Below, piece after piece: positions 8,497-16,738 of a stretch of DNA of 64,000 nt. The DNA comes from Streptomyces graminofaciens. Its GTDB lineage: Bacteria; Actinomycetota; Actinomycetes; Streptomycetales; Streptomycetaceae. The stretch spans positions 2,914,001-2,978,000 of the forward strand of contig NZ_AP018448.1 of the NCBI RefSeq assembly GCF_030294945.1, given 5' to 3'. Both the position numbers and the translations under genes were made by a program. How positions within the stretch are numbered: the stretch's first letter is position 1; every line of letters begins with the position of its first letter. A model generated the notes under the pieces. It made no database searches, was not told the DNA's origin, and saw only the letters and a program-made list of their open reading frames with translations.

Positions 8497-9177
8497 GTGA
8501 CCCCACCCACCACGGTCTCCCCAACCCTCCCTCGCGAGGCGACGCTGTCGGTCGCGCTGGTCAGCCACCGCTGTGCCGTGCCTGGCGCCGGCGCGGAATT
8601 GCACTGCCGCATCGTCCGGGAACCGTGCGAGATCCTCCCGTCCGACGACGTGGTCCTCTTCTACGGTCCCCGGATGGGCCCGGAATTGAGGCGGTTCTCG
8701 ATCGAGGCGAGGAGCGAACTCCCGCCGCTGGCCGTCCTGGCGACCTGCTTCGACCCGGACGACATCGGCCTCGCCCTGGGCTGCGGGGCCGTCGGCTACC
8801 TGTTGGACACCGAGCCTCCGGACCTGCTCATGGCGGCTCTGCGGTGCATATCCCATGGGCATACGATCCTCGCTCCACGGGTCGCCGCCGAGCACGCGAG
8901 AGTCGCGTCGGGTGCGGGAGGCGCGGCCCGGGCCGGTACCCCCTCCCAACCGCTGGCCCTCTCGCCCCAGGAGCGGGAGATCATGACCCGGATCGCCTCT
9001 GGGCTCTCGGTTCGCGAGGTGGCCGTCCAGATGCGTCTGACCGAAAAGACGGTCAGAAACTATCTGAGTCACATCTACGGAAAGCTCGGCGTGCGCAGCC
9101 GATCGCAGGCCCTGCTGCGCTGGCTCGGGCACCCGGAGGGTGCCGCATCGGTAAGGGGCACCGAAAGCAGCCGGTAA
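8497..9177 (+). CDS. LuxR-family DNA-binding regulator (degenerate receiver)
   Basis: 226 aa from the GTG at 8497, which follows GGAG by five bases; an in-frame ATG at 8419 lacks such a site. The C-terminal 60 residues (LALSPQEREIMTRIASGLSV through KTVRNYLSHIYGKLGV) are a standard LuxR/GerE HTH. The N-terminal part has the outline of a receiver (VALVSHRCAV, VVLFYGPR, LAVLATCF, ALGCGAVGYLLDTEPPDLLMAAL) but without a clear phosphoacceptor Asp pocket, so it may be phosphorylation-independent. There is no adjacent kinase. Its target is unknown; it is followed after 488 bp by a second LuxR-type gene. Confidence 0.75.
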   Translation: MTPPTTVSPTLPREATLSVALVSHRCAVPGAGAELHCRIVREPCEILPSDDVVLFYGPRMGPELRRFSIEARSELPPLAVLATCFDPDDIGLALGCGAVGYLLDTEPPDLLMAALRCISHGHTILAPRVAAEHARVASGAGGAARAGTPSQPLALSPQEREIMTRIASGLSVREVAVQMRLTEKTVRNYLSHIYGKLGVRSRSQALLRWLGHPEGAASVRGTESSR

Positions 9178-9665
9178 ACATACCCGACAGCGAGTCATGA
9201 ATGGCCAGACCAGGGTCATTTGCCTCTACTGCAACACGGCATGGCAAATAAACTGAGCCCACTGGTCATCGAACGCTGGATGACCGCAGACGAGAATGGT
9301 GCGTCCCCCCATGAATTTCAGCCACCGCTCCAGGCCGAGTCACTTCCTGCCACGCTTCCTCGCCACGGCGTCCGCATGCCGCCGCGCCCGACGTTCCCTC
9401 GCATGACACGCGGCATCTGACTCGCCCGACTCGCCTTTTCCCGACCCCCACGGGCATGGGCCTCTCTCCCACTTCGGCGACGGCAGCTGCCGCCGGCCGA
9501 GAGCGATCGTCCCCACGGCAGCCGCACGGCGTTCCCCCGCGCCGCACACCACCGCACGTCGACCGGTCCTCGTCCCGCCCGGCCCACGTAGGCACAGGTC
9601 AGCACAGGCGACACGTGTCCATCCGTTGATTCCTTCGGTTTCGCTCCGGAACGGCAGGAGTACCC
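9178..9665. other. Intergenic region without a supported gene
   Basis: 488 bp between two LuxR-type genes. It includes an AT-richer part with a 7-bp inverted repeat ATTTGCC (9218-9224) and GGCAAAT (9243-9249) separated by 18 bp, which might be an operator. GGCAGGAG before 9666 is the ribosome binding site of the next gene. Short open frames here have no family signature. Confidence 0.5.
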
Positions 9666-10973
9666 GTGATCCTTCTTTCCCCCGACCCTCTGCGTATGCA
9701 GTACGGCATCGACTCCACGGAATCCTCGTGTCCCGCGTGCCGCCTCATCGGCAGGTCGATGTCGTGCTGGCGGCAGAGTCGGCTCCAGCTCACAGTGGAA
9801 CTGGCCGAGGAGGGCGTGCGAGCCGCCGCCTCCCGTCCGCAGTGCGAGTGCCACTCGCATTCCAGGCTGTGGCTGGCCACAGTACTGATCCACCTCCGCG
9901 AACTCGACCGGGCCGAGGGACTCCTCCACCCCGACAGCCCCGACGTCTCGCACCCTTCGGCGGAGTCGGCCGCCAGAGCGGACCTCTCCCGGTCGTTCCT
10001 CGCGTTCACGACCGGCGACATCGACACCTCCGCACAACTGGGCGAGCAGGGACTGGCGGCGGCCGAGCGGTCCGGACCGTGGCACACCCTGGGCCGACTC
10101 GTCCTGGCGGGGTGCGCCCTGCGTCGGGCCGACTTGAAGGTCGCCCTGGCGCACACACAGCGGATCGCCGAGGACGCGCTCCTGGCGTCCGACAACCCGC
10201 TGGCGGGGCAGTGCGCATGGGTCTCCGTGCAGGTCCGCGAGGCGCACGACGGTACCGAGGCGGTGGTGCCCTTCATCGAACAGCTCGTCGCCCTGGGGCC
10301 GGCCAGCCGCGAGGTGCTGGGCTCACAGCCGGCCGCCGCACCCTGGTTCGTACGGCTGGCACTGAAGGCCGGTGACAAGGCGGTCGCCCGCCAGGGCGCG
10401 CTGGCGGCGAGGCAACTGGCGCAGATCAACCCGCAGTTCCGCTCACTGACCGCCGCCGCGCTGCACGCCGAGGGGCTGTTGAAGCGCGACCTCGACGACC
10501 TGTGGCAGGCCGCCGAGACCCATGTGGACCCCTGGGCGCGCGCCTCGGCCCTGGAGGACATCGGAACGCACCTGGCCGGCCAACGCCTCCAACCGGACCG
10601 GGCCGTCGAGATCCTGGAGCGCAGCAGCGACGTCTACCTGGCGGCCGGGGCCGCGCGTGATCTGTCCCGGGTCAAGAGCAAGCTGCGCGGCCTCGGCGTC
10701 CGACACCATGTGTCCCGTTGGTCCAGCGGCTCCAGGGAGCAGCTGGGACGGCTGACCGAGACCGAGTTCACGGTCGCCCACCTGGTGGTCCAGGGGATGA
10801 CCAACAGCCAGGTCGGCGCGCAGCTCTTCCTCTCCCACCACACGGTGGCGTTCCATCTCAAGAAGATATTCCGGAAGCTGGACGTGGCGTCGCGCGTCGA
10901 ACTGGCCCGTACCTGGAGCACACCGGCAGGCGAGAGCCGCCCGAGAACGCCCCGGGCCCGCCCGACGGCCTGA
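9666..10973 (+). CDS. LuxR-family regulator with TPR-like N-terminal domain
   Basis: 435 aa from a GTG at 9666 preceded by GGAG. Residues about 35-330 are a helical, TPR-like array (repeated LAxxxLxxGDxxAARxxAxxAR pattern, for example LALKAGDKAVARQGALAARQLA). The last about 65 residues (RLTETEFTVAHLVVQGMTNS through LKKIFRKLDVASRVELAR) are a LuxR HTH. It lacks an NB-ARC or LAL-type ATPase, so it is not a full MalT/LAL regulator. Cys-rich residues near the N-terminus (CPACRL, CECHSH) are unusual and might bind metal. Similar genes in Streptomyces often lie near specialised-metabolite loci, but none is evident here. Confidence 0.75.
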   Translation: MILLSPDPLRMQYGIDSTESSCPACRLIGRSMSCWRQSRLQLTVELAEEGVRAAASRPQCECHSHSRLWLATVLIHLRELDRAEGLLHPDSPDVSHPSAESAARADLSRSFLAFTTGDIDTSAQLGEQGLAAAERSGPWHTLGRLVLAGCALRRADLKVALAHTQRIAEDALLASDNPLAGQCAWVSVQVREAHDGTEAVVPFIEQLVALGPASREVLGSQPAAAPWFVRLALKAGDKAVARQGALAARQLAQINPQFRSLTAAALHAEGLLKRDLDDLWQAAETHVDPWARASALEDIGTHLAGQRLQPDRAVEILERSSDVYLAAGAARDLSRVKSKLRGLGVRHHVSRWSSGSREQLGRLTETEFTVAHLVVQGMTNSQVGAQLFLSHHTVAFHLKKIFRKLDVASRVELARTWSTPAGESRPRTPRARPTA

Positions 10974-11027
10974 GAAGGCAACGGCCTGGTCCGCTCGTCG
11001 CGCCTGTGACCTGCCCCCGAGACTGGA

Positions 11028-12035
11028 TCAGATGCCGGCGGACGGTGGCCCCGTCGTGCCCCGCACCTCGAGCGAGGGAGTCGCCAGGTCGACCTCGGCG
11101 GGGCGGTCCGGCTCCGCGATCCGGTCGAGGAGACGCTGAGCGGCGCGGCGGCCCACGTCATGGCTGGCGTTGTCCACGGTGGTGAGCCACAGATGCCGCA
11201 GCTGGGAGAGGTACGTGTTGTCGTACCCGACCAGGGACAGATCCCGTGGGACGACGAGACCGGTCTCCTCGGCCGCCGAGAGGGCGCCGACGCATGTCAT
11301 GTCGTTGACGGCGAAGATCGCGGTCGGACGCCTCGGACGGCTCAGAAGCCGGACGGTGGCCCGGTAGCCGCCCTCTTCGGTGAGGTCGCCCTGTTCCACC
11401 ACGGCCGTGTCGGCCAGGCCGTGCTCCCGCATGGTGGCCTCGAAGCTGCGGCGGCGCAGCTCGCCGACGGCGCCCCGCCCGGCGATATGGGCGATGTCGC
11501 GATGACCGAGGCCGATGAGGTGCTCGGTGGCCAGGCGGGCGCCGTGCTCGTCGTCGTTGGCGACGATGTCCACCGCGGGCAGGACGGGTTCCCGGGTGCC
11601 CGCCACGACGGTGGGTACCTGATCGGCCGCGGTGCGCAGCACTTCGGGATCCTGCTGGGTGCCGACGGCGATCAGGCCGTCGACGCGCAGCTCGGTGAAC
11701 GTACGGGTGAGGTCCTCGCCGAGACGCCGGTTGAGGTGGCCGTCGGCCAGGAGCATGCGCAGGCCGCTGTCGTAGAGCCGCGAGTTCAGCCCGTCGAGCA
11801 GATTCACGAACCAGGGGTTGCGCATGTCGTTCAGCAGCACGCCCACCGTACGGGTGCGGCGCTCGCTGAGGCTGCGCGCGGCGGCGTTGGGCCGGTAGCC
11901 GAGCTCCTCGACCGCGGCGAGGACGGCCTGGCGCTTGTCGGGACGGACGCCGTCCGCGCCGCGCAGCACCAGGGAAACCAGCGACTTCGACACGCCGGCC
12001 CGCGCGGCGACGTCACGGATGGTCGGAGTCCTCAT
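11028..12035 (-). CDS. LacI-family transcriptional regulator
   Basis: 335 aa from the ATG at 12035. The first 60 residues hold the LacI HTH and hinge (TIRDVAARAGVSKSLVSLVL, YRPNAAARSLSERRTRTVGV). The rest is a periplasmic-binding-protein-like effector domain (GVLLNDMRNPWFVNLLDGLN, IAVNDMTCVGALSAAEETGL, DLSLVGYDNTYLSQL). It is divergent from three Gfo/Idh/MocA dehydrogenase genes and most likely represses them until a sugar or cyclitol ligand binds. Inverted repeats in the 111-bp intergenic region support this. Confidence 0.9.
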   Translation of the reverse strand: MRTPTIRDVAARAGVSKSLVSLVLRGADGVRPDKRQAVLAAVEELGYRPNAAARSLSERRTRTVGVLLNDMRNPWFVNLLDGLNSRLYDSGLRMLLADGHLNRRLGEDLTRTFTELRVDGLIAVGTQQDPEVLRTAADQVPTVVAGTREPVLPAVDIVANDDEHGARLATEHLIGLGHRDIAHIAGRGAVGELRRRSFEATMREHGLADTAVVEQGDLTEEGGYRATVRLLSRPRRPTAIFAVNDMTCVGALSAAEETGLVVPRDLSLVGYDNTYLSQLRHLWLTTVDNASHDVGRRAAQRLLDRIAEPDRPAEVDLATPSLEVRGTTGPPSAGI

Positions 12036-12077
12036 GCCGTGGACCGTTCCATACCCGCTCCCTGCTTGTAAAGACCC

Positions 12078-12106
12078 TTGACACCACCATAAACGGCCTC
12101 CATGGT
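12078..12106 (+). promoter_or_regulatory. Candidate promoter of the dehydrogenase operon
   Basis: TTGACA at 12078-12083 and CATGGT at 12101-12106 with 17-bp spacing, upstream of the ATG at 12147. The inverted repeats described separately flank and overlap this element, the position expected for LacI-type repression. Confidence 0.45.
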
Positions 12107-12132
12107 GAGCTACCAGTTTATGGATCGGTCCA
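12087..12132. promoter_or_regulatory. Candidate LacI-family operators
   Basis: An exact 8-bp inverted repeat, CCATAAAC (12087-12094) and GTTTATGG (12116-12123), brackets the presumed -10 element. Overlapping its right arm is TGGATCGGTCCA (12121-12132), a near-palindrome with a central CG as in LacI-family operators. Both lie between the LacI gene and the operon it should control. Which one is the true site cannot be decided here. Confidence 0.5.
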
Positions 12133-12146
12133 AAGAGGGGCAGTCA

Positions 12147-13301
12147 ATGGTGAATACGCTCGGCGTCGCCGTCGTGGGGTTCGGCTGGATGGGACGGGTG
12201 CACACCCAGGCGTACGCGCGGGTACCGCACCACTTTCCGCAGCTGGGCGTGCGCCCTGAGCTGGTGACCGTCGCCGAGGAGGTCCCGGGCCGGGCCGAGG
12301 AGGCCGCCGCGCAGTTCGGGTTCGCCGCGACGACGCGCGACTGGCGCGAGGTGGCCGCCGATCCCCGGGTCCAGGCCGTCAGCATCACCGCGCCGAACTT
12401 CCTGCACCGGGAGATCGGGGTCGCCATGGCCGAGGCCGGCAAGCACATCTGGATCGAGAAGCCGGTCGGGCTCACCGCCGCCGACGCCCGCGCGGTAGCC
12501 GACGCGGTCGCCGAGGCCGGCGTCCAGGGCACGGTCGGCTTCAACTACCGCAACGCCCCGGCAGTGGCGTACGCCCGCGAGCTGATCGCCTCCGGCGAGA
12601 TCGGCACGGTCACGCACGTCCGTGTCCGACTCTTCAGCGACTACGCCGCCCACCCCGAGGGCGCCCTGACCTGGCGGTACGAGCGGGAGCGCGGCGGCAG
12701 CGGAGTCCTCGGCGACCTCGCCTCGCACGGCGCGGACCTCGCCCGATTCCTGCTGGGGGACATCGCGTCGCTGATCGCCGACACCGCGGTCTTCATCCCG
12801 GAGCGGTCCCGCCCGACCGGCGCCACCGCCGGGCACACGCGTGCGACCGGCGGCGAACTCGGCCCGGTCGAGAACGAGGACTACGTCAACTGCCTGCTGC
12901 GCTTCGCCTCGGGCGCCCGCGGCGTCCTGGAGGCCTGCCGCGTCTCGGTCGCCGAGCAGAACAACTACGGCTTCGAGGTGCACGGCACCAAGGGCGCGGT
13001 CTTCTGGGACTACCGGCGCATGGGCGAGCTCGCCGTCAGCCGCGGCACCGCCTACCAGGACCAGCCCGTCAGCACGGTCTTCGTCGGCCCCGGGCAGGGC
13101 GAGTACGCGGCCTTCCAGCCCGGTGCCGCCAACGCCATGGGCTACGACGACCTCAAGGTCATCGAGGCCCACAACTTCCTGCGCTCCATCGCCGACGGCA
13201 CCCCGCACGGGCCGACCCTGGACGACGCGGTGCACAGCGCGGCCGCCCTCGACGCGATGAGCCGTTCGGTCGAGCAGGGGGCGTGGGTGAGCCTGGTATG
13301 A
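12147..13301 (+). CDS. Gfo/Idh/MocA-family NAD(P)-dependent oxidoreductase
   Basis: 384 aa from the ATG at 12147, preceded by AAAGAGGGG; the in-frame ATG at 12102 sits inside the promoter region. The N-terminal Rossmann fold (GVAVVGFGWMGRVHTQAYAR) is followed by IEKPVG, the EKP motif that carries the catalytic-site Lys, and by the C-terminal alpha/beta domain. It would oxidise a hydroxyl of a sugar or cyclitol. It is the first gene of a three-dehydrogenase operon whose second gene starts within its stop codon (ATGA). The sequence does not reveal the exact substrate. Confidence 0.88.
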   Translation: MVNTLGVAVVGFGWMGRVHTQAYARVPHHFPQLGVRPELVTVAEEVPGRAEEAAAQFGFAATTRDWREVAADPRVQAVSITAPNFLHREIGVAMAEAGKHIWIEKPVGLTAADARAVADAVAEAGVQGTVGFNYRNAPAVAYARELIASGEIGTVTHVRVRLFSDYAAHPEGALTWRYERERGGSGVLGDLASHGADLARFLLGDIASLIADTAVFIPERSRPTGATAGHTRATGGELGPVENEDYVNCLLRFASGARGVLEACRVSVAEQNNYGFEVHGTKGAVFWDYRRMGELAVSRGTAYQDQPVSTVFVGPGQGEYAAFQPGAANAMGYDDLKVIEAHNFLRSIADGTPHGPTLDDAVHSAAALDAMSRSVEQGAWVSLV

Positions 13302-14296
13302 GGACGGTACGGGTCGGGGTCGTCGGCGCCGGGAACATGGGCGCCGACCATGTGAGCACGCTGCACCGCTGGGTGTCCGGCGCCGAGGTCACGCGCGTCG
13401 CCGACATCGACGCGGACCGGGCGGCCGCCATCGCCGCCGGTGTGCCCGGTGCCCGGTCGACCGACGACGCCCACGCGCTGATCGACGACCCGGAGGTCGA
13501 CGCCGTCGTCATCGCCTCCCACGACACCACGCACGCCGATCTCGCCGTCGCCGCCGTACGCGCCGGAAAGCCGGTCATGTGCGAGAAGCCGCTCGCTCCG
13601 ACCGTCGAGGAGTGCGTCCGAGTCGTCCGGGAGGAGCGGCGGGCGGGCGCCGGACTGATCTCGCTTGGCTTCATGCGTCGTTTCGATCCCGCGTACGTGG
13701 AGCTGAGGTCGGCCGTCGCCTCCGGAACATGCGGGGCCCCGCTGCTGGTGCACTGCGTCAGCCGGGGTGTCTCCTCCGCGCCGGGCTGCACCGACGAGTT
13801 CAGTGTCACCGGGTCGGCCATCCACGAGTTCGACACGGTGCCGTGGCTGCTCGACTCCCCCATCACCGAGGTCAGTTGGCACGCGCCGCGCCCCACCTCG
13901 GCGGTGACCGGCCTCAGGGACCCCCAGTTGATGCTGCTGCACACCGCCGACGGGGCGCTGACCACGGTCGAGACGTTCCTCAACGCCGGGTACGGCTACG
14001 ACGTCCGCTGCGAGGTGGCGGGTGAGCGCGGCACGCTGGCCCTGGCCGACCCCGCACGCCTCGTGTCCGACGCGACCCGCGCCCGCTCCACCGCCTACCC
14101 CGCCGACTGGCGCCCACGCTTCGCCGACGCCTACCGGCTGGAGCTGCAGGCCTGGATCGACGCCGTGGCCCAGGGGCGGCCCTCTCCGCTGGCTACGGCG
14201 TACGACGGTCTGGTGGCGTCCGTGGTGGCCGAGGCGGTCATCGCGTCCATGAAGGACGGCGGCCGGACCATCGCCGTCCGGGTCCCGGAGCTCTGA
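13298..14296 (+). CDS. Gfo/Idh/MocA-family oxidoreductase (inositol dehydrogenase-like)
   Basis: 332 aa, starting at an ATG that overlaps the previous stop (ATGA). VRVGVVGAGNMGADHVSTL is the nucleotide-binding loop and MCEKPLA the EKP motif. The length and the downstream motifs VSRGVSSAPGCTDEFSVT and AIHEFD resemble myo-inositol 2-dehydrogenases (IolG/Idh), where the His of the IHxxD stretch helps catalysis. This is a reasonable but unproven substrate guess. It is translationally coupled to the first dehydrogenase and 6 bp from the third. Confidence 0.85.
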   Translation: MRTVRVGVVGAGNMGADHVSTLHRWVSGAEVTRVADIDADRAAAIAAGVPGARSTDDAHALIDDPEVDAVVIASHDTTHADLAVAAVRAGKPVMCEKPLAPTVEECVRVVREERRAGAGLISLGFMRRFDPAYVELRSAVASGTCGAPLLVHCVSRGVSSAPGCTDEFSVTGSAIHEFDTVPWLLDSPITEVSWHAPRPTSAVTGLRDPQLMLLHTADGALTTVETFLNAGYGYDVRCEVAGERGTLALADPARLVSDATRARSTAYPADWRPRFADAYRLELQAWIDAVAQGRPSPLATAYDGLVASVVAEAVIASMKDGGRTIAVRVPEL

Positions 14297-14302
14297 CCGC
14301 CG

Positions 14303-15334
14303 ATGCCCTCCTTCCCCACCGCCCTGCCCGCCCCCCGCACCCCGGACCCGATGGACGCCCCGGCCCTGCGCTGGGGCGTGCTCGGCACCGGCTGGATCGC
14401 CGAACGCTTCGTCGACTCCGTCCGGCGCCACACCCGGCAACGCTTCACCGGCGTGGCCTCCCGCGACGCCGGCCGCGCCCAGACCTTCGCCGACCGCCAC
14501 GGCGTCCCGCGCGCCCACGGCTCGTACGAGGAACTGGTCACGGCATCGGACGTGGACGTGGTGTACGTGGCCACGGAACACACCGCCCACCTCGCCTGCG
14601 CGCGCCTCGCCCTGGAGGCGGGCAAGCACACCCTCGTCGAGAAGCCCCTCGCCCTCGACGCGGCCCAGGCGACCGAGCTGGCCCTCCTCGCCGCCGAACG
14701 CGGTCTGTTCTGCGCGGAAGCGCTGTGGACCTTCTTCCTCCCCAAGTTCGACGTCGTACGGCAGATCATCGACTCGGGTGTCCTCGGCGACATCCACACG
14801 GTCCTGGCCGAGTACGGCGAGCACTTCACCGGCGGACACCGCATCCTCCGCCCCGACCTCGCCGGCGGCCCCCTCCTCGACCTCGGTACGTACCCCGTCT
14901 CCCTCGCCACCTGGGTTCTGGGCGCCCCGGTCGAGGTCCAGGCCTTCGGCCAGCCCCACCCTGCCGGTGTGAACGGCCAGATCTCCGCCATCCTCCGCGA
15001 CGCGAGCGCCCACCAGGCCGTCGTCCACACGACCCTGTTCAGCGACACCCCCACGACCGCGACCATCGCCGGCACCCACGCCACGCTGAGCCTGCCGGGC
15101 CCCTTCTACCAACCGGGCGACCTGCACCTCACCCCGTCCGGCGGCGGCACGACCCTCACGTACGCCGAGCCCCGCACGGCGCACGAGGCCCTGCACTTCG
15201 AGGCGGCGGACGTGGCCCGGTGCATCGCCGCCGGACGCCTCCAGTCCCCGTGCCGACCGCTCGACGACTCGGTCACCACGCTCAGGACGATGGACACGAT
15301 GCGCGAGCTGTGCGGCATCTCGTTCCCGGCCTAG
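14303..15334 (+). CDS. Gfo/Idh/MocA-family oxidoreductase
   Basis: 343 aa from the ATG at 14303; an ATG at 14351 (MDAPALRWGVLGTGWIAERF) gives a more family-like start with a short N-terminus, so the first 16 residues are uncertain. WGVLGTGWIAERF is the Rossmann loop and LVEKPLAL the EKP motif. HFTGGHRILRPDLAGGPLLDLGTYPVS is typical of the dihydrodiol dehydrogenase/glucose-fructose oxidoreductase-like branch. It closes the three-gene operon. Having three paralogues in one operon suggests sequential oxidation/epimerisation of one carbohydrate, as in keto-sugar pathways, but this is inference. Confidence 0.85.
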   Translation: MPSFPTALPAPRTPDPMDAPALRWGVLGTGWIAERFVDSVRRHTRQRFTGVASRDAGRAQTFADRHGVPRAHGSYEELVTASDVDVVYVATEHTAHLACARLALEAGKHTLVEKPLALDAAQATELALLAAERGLFCAEALWTFFLPKFDVVRQIIDSGVLGDIHTVLAEYGEHFTGGHRILRPDLAGGPLLDLGTYPVSLATWVLGAPVEVQAFGQPHPAGVNGQISAILRDASAHQAVVHTTLFSDTPTTATIAGTHATLSLPGPFYQPGDLHLTPSGGGTTLTYAEPRTAHEALHFEAADVARCIAAGRLQSPCRPLDDSVTTLRTMDTMRELCGISFPA

Positions 15335-15366
15335 GCCCTGCGGCGCCGGCCGGCGAACGCGCGACC

Positions 15367-15756
15367 TCACCGCGTGTGGACGGCGCACCCCGCTCCCGCT
15401 GCTGACAGATCGTCCATCGGACGCGTCGAACCCTCGGCGGGATCGGCGAGGAAGACGAACTCGGGGTGGCCGCTGACGATGTAGATGGCGGTCTCGGAGT
15501 CGCCGTGGTGGTGGTCGGCCGAGGCGGTCGCGGGCGCGACCGTGGTCTGCCCCATCCACATCCACATCCGCTCCGAGCCGACCCGGGCACCGCTGATCGC
15601 GGCGAACCGGCGCATGCCGTCGGTCTGCGCCGTGCCGCCGTCGAGATCGTCGGCGCGGATGTGGTGCACCCGCGTGCGCGCCTCGGGCAGCGGGCCGCTC
15701 GGACGGTCGGTCAGGTCCGGGTGGAAGCCGTCATGGGAAGAGGGCTGTGAGGTCAT
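15367..15756 (-). CDS. Cupin-domain protein, apparently C-terminally short
   Basis: 129 aa. The first cupin motif is clear (ADHHHGDSETAIYIVSGHPEFVF), giving a His-rich metal site. The usual second motif (a PxxxxHxxxN stretch after a GDYVFVPP-like turn) is missing: the protein ends after about 25 residues of unrelated sequence. Other frames beyond the stop do not restore it. It may be a truncated, possibly inactive, member of the single-domain cupin family. The gene is followed on the same strand by the end of no obvious partner; a second cupin gene begins 46 bp upstream. Confidence 0.6.
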   Translation of the reverse strand: MTSQPSSHDGFHPDLTDRPSGPLPEARTRVHHIRADDLDGGTAQTDGMRRFAAISGARVGSERMWMWMGQTTVAPATASADHHHGDSETAIYIVSGHPEFVFLADPAEGSTRPMDDLSAAGAGCAVHTR

Positions 15757-15802
15757 CGGGGCTCATCCTCAAGATCGGAGGGAACACGTCTGAACGGCCT
15801 GG

Positions 15803-16078
15803 TTACTTGAGCTCGATCTCGACGAAGCGGAACTCGTACGCGTTCGTGTTGACGAGGTTGTGCGCGACACCGGCGGACCGCGCGTAGGAAACCCCCGCGC
15901 GCATCTCCACGTCGCGTTCCCCCTCCGAGTCCTCCACGCGCACCGTTCCGGTGATCAGCGGAACCACCACGTAGTCATGTCCGTGAACGTGATGGCCCGT
16001 CTCGGCGCCCGGGGCGAAACACCACTCCGTGACGACGACGCGATCCGTATCGACCTGAACTGTCGGCTTCGCTTGCAC
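15803..16078 (-). CDS. Small single-domain cupin protein
   Basis: 91 aa from a GTG at 16078. It has both cupin motifs in compact form: GAETGHHVHGHDYVVVPLITG (metal His residues) and SYARSAGVAHNLVNTN. Length and fold fit small cupins of unknown function. It probably forms an operon with the cupin gene at 15367-15756, 46 bp downstream. No ribosome binding site stands out before the GTG, so the start is provisional. Confidence 0.7.
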   Translation of the reverse strand: MQAKPTVQVDTDRVVVTEWCFAPGAETGHHVHGHDYVVVPLITGTVRVEDSEGERDVEMRAGVSYARSAGVAHNLVNTNAYEFRFVEIELK

Positions 16079-16202
16079 GCGCCAAGGCTAGGGCGGGAGT
16101 CGGACGCCACACACGCTCCATCGCGTACAACACCCTTCGGCCGATTACCCGAAGCGGAGCTTGCGAACTGGCCGAAACATCACTGCGCCGCGGGCAGAGC
16201 CG

Positions 16203-16231
16203 TTGACCCGTCACGAGTTGCGGGAAAAGAT
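16203..16231 (+). promoter_or_regulatory. Possible promoter of the secreted-protein gene
   Basis: TTGACC (16203-16208) and AAAGAT (16226-16231) are spaced 17 bp, about 40 bp upstream of the ATG at 16272. The match to consensus is modest. Confidence 0.3.
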
Positions 16232-16271
16232 CACGCCCACATTTGATCGCTCTGACGGGGAAGGGCATCCC

Positions 16272-16727
16272 ATGGCCACGATGAGAAACCGTTTCGCCAC
16301 CGTACTGGCGGCGACCGCCGTGACGGTCGGCGTCTCCTTCGGCACCGGCGCGGGCACCGCCGCGGCAGCGCCCCGGCTCACCTACTCGGAGAGCTGGTAC
16401 CAGGACGGCCAGTCGCTGATCGTCTTCCTCTACAAGGACGGCGACTACGCCGGATTTGTGAACTGGAACGCCGACCCGGACAGCTTCGGCACCCCCGGCG
16501 ACGCGCTGCGGGCGCATGACGAGACGGACGACGGGTGGGGCATCGAGGGCGTCGTCTTCAACGCCAACGTCCACCGCGAGGCGTCGACGCGGGGGCACGC
16601 CTCCCCCTACACGACCAAGTGGCAGACCGGCGACCTCGACGAGGACCAGCGGTTGACGTTCAACGCGTGCCTGGTGAAAGGCTCGGAAGAGGTCTGCACC
16701 GGGTACACCCACCGCGTCCACGCGTAG
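16272..16727 (+). CDS. Small secreted protein of unknown function
   Basis: 151 aa from the ATG at 16272, behind GGGGAAGGG. The first about 35 residues are a Sec signal peptide (MRNR, hydrophobic AATAVTVGVSFGTGAG, cleavage near AAA-APRL). The mature about 115 residues are aromatic-rich and acidic (SESWYQDGQSLIVFLYKDGD, FVNWNADPDSF) and include two Cys (NACLVKG, EEVCTGYTH) that could pair. I do not recognise a family. A small extracellular beta-rich domain is plausible. Confidence 0.7.
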   Translation: MATMRNRFATVLAATAVTVGVSFGTGAGTAAAAPRLTYSESWYQDGQSLIVFLYKDGDYAGFVNWNADPDSFGTPGDALRAHDETDDGWGIEGVVFNANVHREASTRGHASPYTTKWQTGDLDEDQRLTFNACLVKGSEEVCTGYTHRVHA

Positions 16728-16738
16728 CCGCGCTCGCT

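Noticed and set aside
9220..9420. Small open frame between the LuxR genes
   Set aside because: No ribosome binding site, no family signal, and GC bias unlike coding sequence.
9666..15334. A biosynthetic gene cluster next to the LuxR genes
   Set aside because: No polyketide, peptide, terpene or RiPP core genes are present.
13142..15565. A long open frame (over 800 codons) antisense to the dehydrogenase operon
   Set aside because: It runs opposite well-supported Gfo/Idh/MocA genes and has no family pattern. Long shadow frames are expected at this GC content.
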